Source of the DNA: Hordeum vulgare subsp. vulgare
Taxonomy: Eukaryota; Streptophyta; Magnoliopsida; Poales; Poaceae
DNA length: 64,000 nucleotides
Direction of reading: 5' to 3'
Assembly (NCBI RefSeq): GCF_904849725.1
Contig: NC_058523.1
Coordinates: forward strand, 204,813,689-204,877,688
The notes beneath the pieces were generated by a model, which worked only from the letters and a program-made list of their open reading frames with translations, was not told where the DNA came from and did not search any database. Below, in pieces: positions 10,811 to 24,100 of the stretch. Position 1 is the stretch's first letter; each line of letters opens with the position of its first letter. A program made the position numbers and the translations under genes.

Positions 10811-13800
10811 GTACTGTCCTAGGAGCCCCCTTGATTGATCGAACTTGGCTGAGTCGAGTCTAGTAAAAAACTGCTTTGAGTCGAGTTATATATTGGAGAG
10901 TAGAATTCTTTTTTCTCCTCTTCTATGGTCTGGTAAGGAATCTTGACGTAATAATTTTATTCTGATCATCTTCTCACTCAAATTTTTTTAGGATCACGCA
11001 GATATTTTTGGAATCTATAGGATATCAATGTGACGCAATTCTGACTTGGTGCCTCCTACTGTGTTGATCTTATTTCAGGGAGTTGAGCTCCACGGGGTTC
11101 TTGAGCACATCGTTATCATTCAGATTTTTTAGTATATCAGGATGGAGGATGTTCGAAATTGTTTCAATATTGGTAGTGGCGAGATAACCCCCGCATCCCC
11201 AGTACTGGTGCAAAGAGTTCGGGGGTACCTCCATACTTAGTATTGTTGTGTTTTCGAGGATCTGAGATAGATGAGTTTCAAAGATCTCTGGTTATCTGTT
11301 GACGGATGTGATACATTGGACGGGTAGTGTTATTGCTAGGAGTTAAGTGATGGATTTTACTCCTTGTATCCGTGGACCCGATTGCATGACCAGAAAATTT
11401 TGGAAGTTGTTAGGTGGGAATTCAAGTAGTTACTTATAGGACAATCTTCCAACAGATGCCTGATGTGAGGTTGGGGTTCGACATCTAGTGGATTCGTTTG
11501 TTCACGATCGTTTTACAGCAGTTCACGTTGTGTCTTAAAGAGTCCTTGTAGCTTGCTACGACTCGGGGTCGCTTCGTATGCGATCTGCACTTCCTTGTAC
11601 ATGATGTCTACTATAGGATAGAGCCCGTGCGAACCTCATCCAAGAAAATATCGAATGGTATCTCTGTCATGAATTTGTTCTGGCTTGTTTAGTAAGCCTT
11701 ATCCTTTGTTTTGTTGGAGTATGGTAATTTGAGTTGCTTCGGTGTCAAGTGGTGATTTCATTTCTTTTCAATTGGTGTTGTCATATTGTTATGGGAATGC
11801 AAATTCTTTTGCTCAATCAAAGTGTCTTATCAATTCTTCTCAGTTGGAGTCGTCATATCAATTATTTTCATCCGGTGTGCTTCTCTTCAAGTGAATTCAA
11901 TCTTCTCCAATATTCACAAGATCAATCCATCATTTCTTCCGGAGTTCATCTCATCTGCCCCAAATTGTCTTTGTTTTTTTCCCACCCTCCCACCCTTTTC
12001 TTCAGGGATTAGATTATCGTCCTAGTGCCTTTGTTTTTAGTTTTGCTTCTGCCACCTTATCTTCTGTGTTGTTCCCGATGATTCATTGTGAAGATCCTCA
12101 GGAGTTTCAAGTTCGTCATTTCTTTATTTTTGTTCGCTTTTCCAGTGAATTCAATTCAAGCTCTCGGTGTTCATCATATCCTTTTCATCCTCTAATGATT
12201 TTGTGTTGGAAATTCATATCAAGTGTTTCTTGTTTTTTCATCTCTTTCTATTCTAATCGGAGTGTTCAAGATATCTGAGAGTTTCTTGTTCTCAATCCTT
12301 TCAATCATTTCGAGGGTCTCACCTCATCAAGTTTTCAGTTATACCGGTACAATATCTCTCTTCCGAAGCAATCCATTCAATGGTGTTTTCTTTTAGTGGC
12401 CCCATAACCCACAGGTTTCCCAGGATCTTTCCGGAGATCTCTAACTCTTTTCAATTATGTTGTAAGTATGAATTTCATCAGTCATACTCCTTCTCCAAGA
12501 TTGCATCAAATTTATTTTCATCATTGGCTCAATTTTTCCTTATTATTATTCTGGAGTGTCTCAGTTATCCTTGGTGGCGTTTCTTGCCATTGTTCTCGGC
12601 ATGTGAAGATTGAAGGAGTGTTTCTCTCAAATCTTGTCCATTCTATTGAAGATTCATCATTTTGGCTTTGTGTTATCATCTTGATTTGTTCTCGATCATG
12701 AGTATTCTTCCATATCTATACATTGCTTTCAGAGTTGTTTTCATTCTCGATCCTCCGAAGGCCATAATTACAGAAGATTTCTTCGTTCTCAGCTTTCAGC
12801 TTTCATTCTCAAATTCTTCTCAATTGTTGTCTCTTCGTTCGTCTCTCAATTATGTTGGTGCCTTGTTCAAGTTTTTCTCTCAGGTGGATCATGGTCTCTT
12901 CATTCTCATGTATCTCCATTCATTCTTGGTATCCTTATTCATTTGTGAATTATTGCCAGTGTTTCATTGAAGACTTTCTCAAGATTGTGCTCTATTTATC
13001 TCTCTGCAGTCTTTTCAAGAAGAATAAGCGGCATGCTAAATCCATTGCTTGTCATCAATTGAACTTGATGAAGGGAAAGCATAACATAATTCTTATTCTT
13101 GTTTCATCAAATGATTTCAATTCTTCTTCCGGAGTGGCTCGTGATATCAATTCTTTTCTCAAGTGCTCATCTTTTCTTTTCCGGAGTTTTAAGTTTTCTC
13201 AAGTATTTCTTCGCGAAGGTTCATGTAAGTCATGGCAGGGCCTGAATCTTATTCTTCCTTCGTGTCTTTGCATCATTCTTTTGTAGACGGAGGTGCATCA
13301 TGGTGGTTCTTCATAGGTTTCAATATTTTCTCGAAGTGTTCTTCAACATTCTTGTTGGAGAGGCCCAAATATCCCGTGCTCTACATTTCAAGTGAAATTC
13401 TTCCTCCTTTATCCTTTGAGGCGGTGTTATATCGTTCTTCTAAGTGGAGGAGTCTCGAAGAGAAGTTGATTCAAGAATTAAATATGTAAACCCACCAAAT
13501 CCTTTGATCATGAGATATTTTGACCCGTGGTATGGTGTTGCCATTAATCCAAGTTTTCAATGTTTCCTCTTGGTGTAAGAAGTTTTCATATCATGTTTCT
13601 CCCAATCAATCCTTGTTTCTGTTAGTGGCTGGTTGTCACGTCATTATTTTGAAATGGTTTTCATAAGCCCACAACAAGCGTCTTCTTTTCGTTGTTGGTT
13701 TTCCAACAACTCTGTTCAATTCTTCTTGCAAGGCTGCTTGTCAAATTCTATTGTGATGGAAATTGTCATATTCTTCTTCATTCTATTCTTCTCAAATATC

Positions 13801-14155
13801 TAGTTTATCTTCTCTTGTTCATGAGTTGTGGTGATGTTGCTCTCTTCAATCTATCATCTTGTTCTGTCAAAATCATGTTCTTTCCTTGCTTATCAATTTA
13901 GTTAGTTTGTTGTTATTCTTCTGAAGTTCCGTCCATCTTATGAAAATTTCTCCTCTTTCCTACCGAGGTGCTGCCGAAATTTTGTGTGAATTCTTGCTTG
14001 TTTCTCATAAAATTCTTCATCTCTTTGCAACCTTCAAGATTCCTTGGTTTCACTTGTTTGTCAAAGAAGCGACTAAGTTTTACCTCTTGCTTTCTCATCC
14101 TCTCCCCTTTCGTTCTTAGATCTCGGGGCGAGATCTCTTGTTAGTGTAGGAGAGT
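10811..14155 (+). other. LARD1 non-coding interior, strongly pyrimidine-rich
   Basis: From about 11700 to 14000 the plus strand is dominated by T and C, with endless variants of TTCTC, TCAATTC and TTTCATC. Open frames here give hydrophobic/serine-rich translations with no domain and are explained by composition. GTAGGAGAG just before 14156 is the probable polypurine tract. Confidence 0.65.
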
Positions 14156-17100
14156 TGTGATAGCCCGAGATTGACGCTCCAAAAGATTCTCCTCTTATTC
14201 CATTCCGCCATGTGATTAGATTGTGTGTCGCATTGATCATCGTATCATCTGCATGGCTTCGACATTCCGTTGCCGCTGGTTTTGAAAACTTGCATCCGTT
14301 ATTAGTTGCCGGTTCTCTCCCTTTTTGTCATTGACCGTTTTGAGCCCAACCACACACGCACGCGTCGGTGACATCGTTAAAATCCTGTTTTTAAAAGTGT
14401 GTGAAAAATATTCTTGGATTGGGTTGAAACTTGGCGTGCGGTCTTAATTTAATGGAGGTGGGCCGCTTGCCAATTTTCGTCGCAATCGGAGTCCGTTTGA
14501 TACACGAACGGTCGACCATAGGGGCACCGTCATCACTTATTATCAAACTTTTTTCGGTGTTTTAAAATGCGTGTCATGGGCCACAATTTCCCTCTCATCT
14601 TAACCAAACACCCCCTCTACACAACCACTACTGCACCTAACCCTACCCTGTGACCGGGGCCATTCGATCGCGATCGCGTGGTCGAAACCGGAGCTAAAAC
14701 CCCCTAACCCTAGCACCCTTCCTATTTAAACAAACCTCCCCTGCCTAATCCGGCCCCTCTCCCTCTTCCCCTCGTTTCCCGTGCACCAAACCCTAGCCGC
14801 CAGCTCCACCTCCCACCTCCAGCCGCGGCCCGCTCAGCCCATCCGGAGCCTGCCCGGGCCCGAATCTCCGCAGCCGCCCGAGCCTCGCTCGCGGGAGAGC
14901 CCTAGGCTCCCATGCCTCGAGCATGAAGTTGGCCTCCTCGCGCCCCATGCACGCTTGCCTCCTCGCCGGAGTGAGCTCGCCGGAGCCCCGCCAGTCCTCC
15001 GTCATCGCCCCACGCACGACCTCCTCCGCTGATATTAGCTCTGTCCCAGAGGTGCTCTGCACCGTCGCCGGCTACCCCATGCACCTCTGCCCCGAGCGCA
15101 GCCAGGCGAGGAGCCCCGAGATGCCATGCTCCTCCCACGCTAAGCCCTGTCGTGGCTCTCTACACCGCTGCTCGCCGGTGCGCTTCCGCCGGTCGCCGGC
15201 CGGAGCCCATACTGGAAGCCGACGAGCTCCCTTGCCCCCAGGTCCCGCGAACCTCGACCATCGCCAAGCATCGGGCAGTGATCTGGGTCGGATCAGGTCT
15301 CGATCCCGATCCCGTTGACCGTTGGCGCTAGTTGAGCCGCCGCCCAGCGTGCCCGCGAGTTGGCCTAGTCGGCCCCTCCTCCGAGCCGACCCATCGCCCC
15401 AGCGGCCTGCTCAGCCTGCCGACCTGGGCCCGAGGCCCACTCTGGTCAGCGGCCCTGCCCTATTCCGCACCATGGGCGCAGTATAACTATTGTGCACCCA
15501 TGCCTAGTTTCTGACCACCTGCAGATTCAGCCCATTACTCTTTTTTTCCGTGTTTGCGGTTTTCTCAAATAACCGTGGAATTTCAGGTTTCAGAAAAAAT
15601 TATTGTTTTTAAAACGCCCGTAAGTTTTAATCCGTGCGTTGGATCGCGACAAATTATATATGTAAAGCATGTAGATTTTTGCGTGGAATAATATTTTCCA
15701 ACTCTCATGCATATTTAAAACTGTTTAGTGTGTTGTTTGCATCGGTTTGCGTGTCGACATGATAGAAACGGTTGAGGTTGTAGTTAATTAACCGTAGCTC
15801 CGTTGGAGATGAGACATATATGTAAATGGACTAGAACGATGAGTAGAATCACGTGAACCACTTTTTTCGATTTAACGAACATAAAATGTGATTAGCAGAA
15901 ATCTGGACAGATTTAGAAGTTAACGCATGGGGTCATTTCGGAGATGCTATATGTCGTTTCAGGCGTCATTTAAAATGCCTAGATAGGTAGTTTAATTTTT
16001 GCTACATCCCTTGCCATTTTAACAACATTTTAATATTGCCGTGTTAATAAATAGAAGTGAATTAAATAATTAAATGTGGAGTCTCGCCAATATGCAACTC
16101 GTTGCATATTGAGCTTCACTTAATGTGTAGCATTTGACTGTGTCAATTGCCATGCCCTGCCTTGCATATTTGAAATTGATGATACATCATATTAGGAGGT
16201 GCGTCATATCGTGCTTTTGTGGTGGTGTTTCCGTGTGTTGATTTTTGTTTCCGGTTTGGTTCGCCTCCATAGAGTTCGACAAGCGTGTCGGACTGTGAGG
16301 ATTCATTCGACTACGTCGGTTCGTCTGCTTTACGGAGTCGTTCTTCTTCCAAGCCGGATTACACGCAAGATGATCATTTCCCTAGATACCATTACTATCA
16401 ATGCCATACTAGTTGTCTCGTTTCTTTCGTCATGTCTCGTTGCCTACCACGTGTTAAATGTTAGCCTCTCAAAATTGCCATGAATCCTTCAACCTTCTAC
16501 AATCTGGCAAACCACTGATTGGCCATGTTATCGCTTGATTAACCAGTTGTTAGTATTGCTACTTGCAGGTGAAGTTGGTTCCATGTGAAAACATGGGTTC
16601 CTTGTTATATCACCATATTATTGCTATTTAATTTAATGCACCTATATACTTGGTAAAAGGAGGAAGGCTTGACCTTCTAGCCTGGTGTTTTGTTCCACCT
16701 ATGCCACCTTAGTTTCGGCTACCGATGTTATGTTCCATAAATGAGTGCTCCTAACATGCTTGGGGTTGTTATTGGGACACCCTAGATTCTCGTTTTGGGA
16801 TAAAACTCGTCTGGCAATGCCCAAGATTGGTACTATATTTGCCCAACATAATAATACTGATATTTATGTGATGCATAGGGAGTTAGCGCTACCCGAGTAG
16901 TAATTGAACATAATACAGGGGGGCTAGTGCTGATGGTGTTGGTCCCAAACAGAGCAGCTTATTAATGCTACCCAGGGTAACTCGGCGATTGGCGTGGTAA
17001 CCATAGCTCAGCCGGTATGCCTTGAGAACGAGATACGCGGCTCCTATCGGGATTGTCGGCACGTCGGGTGGCCTTGCTGGATTTGTTTTACCTTTCTCGA

Positions 17101-18035
17101 GTGTCTTGTGCGAGGGATGCCGAGGATACTTTGGGCCATCTCGAGGTTGAGGTTTTCTAATAGGAACCCGAGGAGATCATGGGTTATCCCTGATCGAGGT
17201 CATTCCGGCGTAGCGTGTGTTAGTTTGTGATGGACCAGTTGGAGCACCAATGCAGGCTTAAATATTTCGAAAATCCGTGCCCGCGGTTATGTGGCAACGT
17301 GGAAACTTTGTTTAACATCTGGTTCTAGATAACTTGAAGTAAACTTATATAAAACTTGCGAATTGAGTGGGTAACCGTGATTGTCTCTTTCGTGAGCTCC
17401 TTCTCTGATCGAGGATACGGTGGGCTTATGTATGACGTAAGTAGGGGTTATGTATGACGTAAGTAGGAGTTCACGTCCGTTATGCATAGATCATCCCTGA
17501 CTTTATTCTTGTACTCGTAAGTTAGCCACCTCAAATAAATGCTTAGTGGCTTGATGCAGCCTTACCACTTAACCACACCTCACCCATTAAGCCTTGCTAG
17601 TCTTGATACCTTTGGAAATGATATTGGTGAGTCCCTGTGGCTCACAAATTACTACAACACCAGTTGCAGGTACAGCTAAAGCGATACTCTGACGTGAGCG
17701 CGACGATTGTTCTATTTGGAGTTTTTTCTTCGTTTTCTTCATCGATCGAGGATGGGTTCTAGGCCGGCAGCCTGGGATAGCAAGGATGAACGTCATTTTT
17801 TTATCATTTGTTTTCGTCCGTAGACGGATCTTGCTCTTCGTCATGATGATTGTATGTACTTTACTGATGTGACTCTGATGTAGCCTGTGGCGAGGGTAAG
17901 CCAGCTCCTTATACTCATCTTTTCAATACATGTACTTGTAACGATATCCATTCTAGCGAAACGACAAAATGCGTTTATATCCCTGTTAAGCCCCTCCCGC
18001 CAAAATAAGGATATGACCGCATCTTGGGCGTTACA
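14156..18035 (+). repeat. LARD1 3' LTR, complete, 3.88 kb
   Basis: Begins TGTGATAGCCCGAGATTG and ends GGGCGTTACA. A TATA-like TATTTAAAC lies near 14723, followed by a GC-rich block containing AAACCCTAGCCGCC (about 14780-15500) that reads as a leader rather than a gene. Its last third is about 75% similar by eye to 52600-53086. Confidence 0.85.
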
Positions 18036-18650
18036 AGGTGCTCCATGTCATCATTGGGGATGCAGACACCGACGATCTCGAGGTACTTTAGTTGAGGTAG
18101 CAAAAGAGTGGGATCGGTGTTAATCTGGGGGAAATAATAGTTCATGAACCTATCAATGTGCAACATTGGCACGAAGCACAACTTGGAGGGTGGCATCGAG
18201 CACATATGTCCATCATTAAAAGTGAGCTCCTTGAATTGACGTACCACAATCGATAATAACCTCTTGTTAAGCTTGGCTCAGTCCTGTGCTGTTGGAACGG
18301 AACTTGCCCATAGTAAGGCCTTTGATTGGGCCACACTGCATGCCGAGGATCGGGGATAATGCATCCAAGCGTTTGCGATATCCATTGCACAACATGTGCT
18401 CGTTGATGAGGACGAGAGGGGCATAACACCATAGGGGGCGCCACCACCGGGAGAGGACGGTTGTGCGCCCACCATCTTCGATTGGGAGGAGAGAGATGAT
18501 GACTGTCAACATATCATCGAGATGGCTTCCAATGACGTCCAGGCCTGCCGGAGGCGCTTCTGTTTCTGGCTTGGCCCGCCTCCATTGTTGGCAACCTCGT
18601 CCGCCACCTCCGGAGTATCGGCGACGGCGACACTTTCTATCCTAAGTAGA
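18036..18650 (-). pseudogene. F-box/FBD-LRR gene, 5' half, truncated by LARD1
   Basis: On the minus strand, about 18570-18390 encodes a plant F-box: it reads HLDDMLTVIISLLPIEDG, then RTTVLSRWWRPLW, then CYAPLVL. This is close to the pattern seen in grass F-box/FBD proteins, where the F-box docks on SKP1 of an SCF ubiquitin ligase. Further on (18247-18036) another frame gives LRR-like sequence including MLHIDRFMNYYF and LPQLKYLEIVGVCI. The homology stops exactly at the LARD1 LTR end, so the leucine-rich remainder and FBD domain are lost or lie left of the window. At least one frameshift separates the F-box frame from the LRR frame. The only host-type gene remnant recognised; not expected to make a functional protein. 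Confidence 0.75.
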
Positions 18651-19372
18651 GTAGTGGATGGATAGTGATTATGTAGCTAGATCAAGAAAGAAGAGTAGTG
18701 CATTGGTAATTACAAGTTACTAGGTGGGATAGATTTAACAGATTTATAAAATGAAATCCCAATTGGTTGTGAAATACCACACAGTTAGTTTGATATCTCT
18801 ACGCAAGTCAACATTTAAATACTAGAAATAACACTTACTTCCAACAAAGTATGGACGGATGATGTCGTCGGGGAAGTTAGCATTTATTGTATGGCCAGGC
18901 TATTTTAGGTAGAGCATAATTTTAGAGTCAACTTTCAGTACATAAAACTAAGAAATTTCTAGCCAAAGTCCTCAATCAAAATAGGAGTGACAATCTTCAT
19001 CAAGTTTTATATAAACAATGATGGTATATCCATGGTTTGTGGTCAATATCAAATCTCCGGAGTCTTAAGTTATGTAAAGGCCAAGATTTTGCGCTACACT
19101 TGTTGTTGCAAATCAAGGGATGTACTGCAGGAATTGATAAGATTGTTAAAGAACAAGGTAACATGCTAATATGGGAGTAGTTAAAGGAACAACACGCCAA
19201 TTGATATGAAAGGACAAAAAGTTAGAGGTAAACAGATAATGTAACCATGATGTCGTGCAAATATATGAGAGTAAAATATAGAACAATACACCATTAATTT
19301 TCCTAATACAGAACAAGAAGAATAGGAGGAGCAAGAAGAAGAAGAAGAAATCACCTTTCACGTATATGCTGC
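18651..19372. other. Low-copy-looking sequence upstream of the F-box remnant
   Basis: No retrotransposon signature and no confident gene. It would hold the promoter and leader of the F-box gene. Two stretches could be exon remnants. Near 18842-18900 the minus strand reads NFPDDIIRPYFVG before a GTAAGT. Near 19040-19160 the plus strand reads LRSLKLCKGQDFALHLLLQI. Neither is strong enough to call. Confidence 0.35.
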
Positions 19373-19376
19373 TGAC

Positions 19377-21001
19377 TGATACGTCTCCAACATATTGATA
19401 ATTTATGAAGTATTCATGCCATATTCTCCTATGTTTACAATATTTTTACATGGCTTTGATGCAACTTTCGTGATTTATTTATAACTAACCCGGACTGATG
19501 GTGTTTTTAGCATAATTACCATGGTGTTGTTTTTGTGCAGAAAATTAAAGTTCTCAGAATCGCCTAAAACTTTTTTACATTTTTTTGGAGGAAATAAGAA
19601 ATATTTGAGATAAGAACCACCAAAGAGGAGCCACCTGTGGGCCACAATCCAAAAGAGCACGACCCCCCTAGGCCATGCCCTAGTGGCTTGTGGGCCCACG
19701 TGGCTCTGTTCGGCATGATTCCTTTGCTGAAAAATCTTATATATACCAGAAACCCCAGAAATAAAGAAAAAAACTTCCGCTCGAGCGCTGCAACTCTCAT
19801 AATCAATGGAAAAGCCACCTGGAGCCTTTCTAGTACCCTGCCGGAGTGGGGGAACCATCTCTGGTGGCCATGTTAATTATCCCCGCGGAAGGCATGACGA
19901 GGAGGGAGTAGTTCACCCTTGGGGCTGAGGTTTTATACCAGTAGCTATGTGTTTAATCTCTCCCTCTCTCTATCGTGTTATTGAGATGTCACGATCTTAA
20001 TGTATCTCGGGCATTGTTAATATAGCTGGATCATATGTTTGTCCCTTGCTATTGTTGTGATGAGTTGAACATTTCTCTTTGAGATATCATTATGTTGGAT
20101 TGAATATTGGTGAGAACACTTCATTTATGTCTTGCATGCATATACCCATAGTGACATTGGGGTATTCAAGTGATTCACTTGATATATGTTATGGCATCAA
20201 CTTACGGATTCTGGTGACCTAGGGGATCTAGGCATAGGGGTTGATTGCATGTTTTCATAGTATGTTCTCGCATAGAAATACTGGGGTGCTGCTCGAAGTT
20301 CTTTGTGTTGGATAGAATATGAAGAATCTGAAATTGTTTGATGCATGTCGTGTAATTAGCCCACAGATACTTGAGGTGATATTGGAGTATATAGGTGACA
20401 TTAGGGTTTATTGATATGTATCATGCGTGTTATTCTAGTATGAACTCTAGGGCTGTTTGTGACACTTATAGGAATAGTTCAAAAGATTATCAAAAAGAAT
20501 AACTTTGAGGTGGCTCTATTACCTACACCAATTTCATCTTATTGTTCTCTGCTAGATAGGAACTTTGGAGTCATTCTTTGTTGCACGTTGAGGGATGAAC
20601 ATATGATTCTACTATGTTAGCATTGTTGAGAGATTGCACTAGTGAAAGTATGAACCCTAGGCATTATTACCAAGCATTTATACAATGTTTTGCCTGCTAT
20701 TGTACACTTGCTACCTTGTTGTTTCATATTTTCAGATTAACAAAACCTATATCTACTATCATTACTACACTTGTATCACCATATCTTTGCCGAACTAGTG
20801 CACCTATACAATTTTCCATTGTATTGGCTATGTTGGGGACACAAGAGATTTTTTGGTATTTAATTGCAGGGTTGTTTGAGAGAGACCATCTTCATGCTAC
20901 ACCTCCCACGGATTGATAACCTTTAGGTCATCCACTTGAGGGAAAATTGCTAGTGTCCTACAAAACTCTATGCTTGAGGGAAAGTTGTGTAGTAGACATC
21001 A
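19377..21001 (+). mobile_element. Solo LTR of an Athila-type gypsy element
   Basis: Starts TGATACGTCTCCAACATATTG and ends GTAGTAGACATCA, an ending I recognise from this class of Triticeae LTR. A TATA-like TATATATACC lies at about 19738. No internal domain follows, because another LTR starts at 21003. Flanking five bases are CTGAC (19372-19376) and CTGAT (21002-21006), a one-mismatch duplication. The target would be the first four bases of the Fatima-like LTR. Confidence 0.7.
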
Positions 21002-21100
21002 CTGATACGTCTCCAACGTATCTACTTTTCCAAACACTTTTGCTCTGGTTTTGGACTCTAATTTGCATGATTTGAGCGTAACTAACTAGGACTGACGTTG

Positions 21101-24100
21101 TGTGACGCCCTCGGTTTAATCGTACGCTAATCATACACGCAAATGCGTACATTCAAACCCAAGGACTCACGGAAAGATATCACAACACAACTCTAGACAC
21201 AAATAAAAAAATCATACAAGCTTCATATTACAAGTCAGGGGCCTCGAGGGCTAGAATACAGAAGCTCGATAAACACACGAGTCAGCGGAAGCAACAATAT
21301 CTGAGTACATAGATAAAACATGGGCTGCCTTAGAGAAGGCTAGCACAAAAGAAACACGATCGAATGAGGCGAGGCCTCCTGCCTGGGAACCTCCTAAACT
21401 ACTCCTATCTTCAGCGGCCTCCAAGAAGAAGACACCAATGGGTCGGCAGGCGTCGGCAGGAAACTCCACTCCTGGGCTCCATCATCTAGTCGGAGCAATG
21501 GATCAAGGGGACAAAGGGGGGGGGGGCAAAGCAACGGTGAGTACTCATCCAAAGTACTCGCATGTCTTACATCAGAACTATTCTAAGTATGCATCAGTAT
21601 CAAAGAAGGGGGTTTATATGTGGACTGACTACAGCAATGCGAGAATAAAGAGAGAATGTCTAGTACTATCGAAGACTAGCATCTTCAGCGTCTTGCAGCA
21701 ATAGACGAGAGTAGAACAAGGGGTAACACAAATAATAGTCATATTGTTGCAGCAATATTAAAGTGAGGTCACGCCCAGAGATCCTCCCTCGACTCCCTGC
21801 GAGGAAGCAATCCCGAGGCAAACTAAAACCAGTTAAGTAACAATTGTAGTTGTATAAGATCAGGGCACAACACCAAGTCGTCCTGTAACCGTGGACACGG
21901 CTATTCGAATAGTTAATTTTCTTCCCTGCAGGGGTGCACCACATGTCCCGTCACGCTCGATAACACTCCGGCCGAACACACTTTTCTGGGTCATGCCCGG
22001 CCTCGGAATATCGACACATCGCGGCCCCACCTAAGACTAATCAGAGAGGCCAACCTGCCGGTCGAAATCCCAAGCGCAAAGGGTTCATGGGCCCAGTTCC
22101 CTTCCGCGCTCCTGCACGATGTGAGGGCGGCCGACGTCAGTCCTAGCATCCCTTAATCACAAGCACGATGCATCTCGGGACCACTTGGGCGCGCGCCACT
22201 ACGTTGCTGACATCTGAAAAGCTTCGGCTGATACCGCGACGCCTAGTACCCATAATTCTTCCCGCGTAGCCGGTTAGTGTGAAAAGGTCTCTGACCAACC
22301 CAGATCAAACACCCAAATCCATTAACATTTTAATTAGGCCATCAACACAATCTCGCGGGAATCCACCCGTCTTACAACTAATCACCATTGATCCCAGTAA
22401 CATGGTCGAGTAACTGTGTGGTTGTAACATCGGGGGGAATCCGAGGTATCACCCTCGTTTGATTCCGAATGATGTATCCGTCAAGGTGGGCTTAGAGGAA
22501 TCACCCTCGGGGGTCCCACACTTGAGGGGTTGCACAACAGAGGCATCATCGGGAATGGTGAAAGAGGAATCACCCTCGGTAACCACGACCGACTAGCTAT
22601 ACTACAGAGATATCATCAGGAGTACTTAGCGAGGTGTCACCCTCGGTACCCGATAGTATCCCTGTAGCGTCGTACAACTAAGGGGGTGTATGTGCTGTGT
22701 GGGGTCCGTCTCGTCGATGAGGGAACGAGATTTGAAAACAAGCGGGGCAATTGGATTACGGGGTCAGAAGGGATGATGCTCCACCTATACTAAGCAGATT
22801 AAAAGGTACATGACTCAAAGTAGCAGTTCATCAAAAATTGGCTATGCATCAGATATAGGAGCTAACTACAACAGTAGCAAAATACTAATGCAAGCAGTAG
22901 GAAGAAAGACATAGACGATATAGGAATGATCAAGGGGAGTTTGCTTGCCTTGCTGCTCTGCGGCAAAGTACTGATCGGCAGGGTCGTAGATGTACCCGGC
23001 AGCAGCGTCAGTCTCGGGGTCTACCGGTAAGAAGAGGGGGAAGAAACAATAAATAATAGCAACAGTGCAACACAATGCATGACATGACAAGATGCAGGCT
23101 AGACATGAGCTAACGCAACAACATCCGGCATAGACGGGTCGGAAGAAGATCTAACGATATTTTCTCGGTCTCTCGCTACTATCGGACAGATGGAAAACAA
23201 TGGAAATGTTCCATGTTTGCTATGCTAGGGACGCGTGGCAGACGAATGGACCGTGTATCCGGGTTCGTCTCGTTCTGCTTATCAACTTTCATGTTGAAAA
23301 TATTTTGATCTGACTTACGGATTGTTTTATATTAATTTTGAAAGTTTTATTCAATAATTAGGAATTAAAAACAGATTTAAATAATTTAATAAAATGCTAT
23401 GATGACATCAACATGATGTCATGCTGACATCAACCGTTGACTGCTCAACTGACCAGTGGGTCCCGAGCGTCATAGACACAAGTTTTTAATTAAGATTAAA
23501 TAGTAATTAATCAAATAATATATCTATTTATTTATTTAATAAAAACATTATATTTATATTTATATTTTCATTTTCACTTTTCTTTATAAAGAGGTGTGGG
23601 GTCTCCCTGTCATAGACAGCGGGGTGAATTGGCCCCACCGGTAAGTGGATTAGGCCACATACACTTTTTTCTACATACACGTACTCTCCATATACCTACA
23701 TACATAAATACATACATCGTGCATCTCATACATACAAAATACGTACGACATTTATACATACATACATACGCAATACAACATTTATTTCTATTTCTTTCAA
23801 AGACTCTCTCTCGCCAACCTCTTTGTTTAACACAGAACTCAACATCACAGAGAGAGTCTCCAAGATCACCTACGCGAACTTAACGGCGTCGGATTGGAAC
23901 GCCGTTTGCCGGAACGGAACCGAGACGGCGTGAGGAAGGAGATGGTGGGAGGAGCCCGAGGAGGGTCTCACCGACGTTGACGAGAGGGCCCGGTGAAGCC
24001 GGAGTTCTCGGGAGGCGGAGGTGACGGCGAGGAGGAGGACGAGGCGGTGACGGTGGTGATGGTTCCGGTGAGGACGTGCCGGCGAGGGGAGCCGGCCGGA

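Larger units (their letters stand above)
9720..18035 (+). mobile_element. LARD/Sukkula-like non-autonomous gypsy element (LARD1)
   Basis: Two long repeats (9720-10794 and 16970-18035) are the last 1.07 kb of a pair of LTRs. The 3' LTR is complete (14156-18035, 3.88 kb) and runs from TGTGATAGCCCGAGA to GTTACA. An initiator-Met-type primer-binding site follows the 5' LTR. The interior is about 3.36 kb and non-coding. LTRs of 4-5 kb with a conserved non-coding interior of about 3.5 kb are the described hallmark of LARDs in barley and relatives. The first 2.8 kb of the 5' LTR lies left of the inserted Sabrina-like element, outside the window. The right end cuts an F-box gene at 18035/18036. Confidence 0.8.

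Noticed and set aside
11734..13901. String of overlapping 70-144 codon frames in the LARD1 interior
   Set aside because: Translations are Ser/Phe/Leu-rich products of pyrimidine-rich DNA; no homology or conserved start.
18842..19170. Possible extra exons of an F-box or LRR gene
   Set aside because: Short readings look plausible on both strands with no consistent splice model; left as unassigned sequence.
23690..23775. CATA-type microsatellite as a functional element
   Set aside because: An ordinary simple repeat within a solo LTR; nothing suggests a role.
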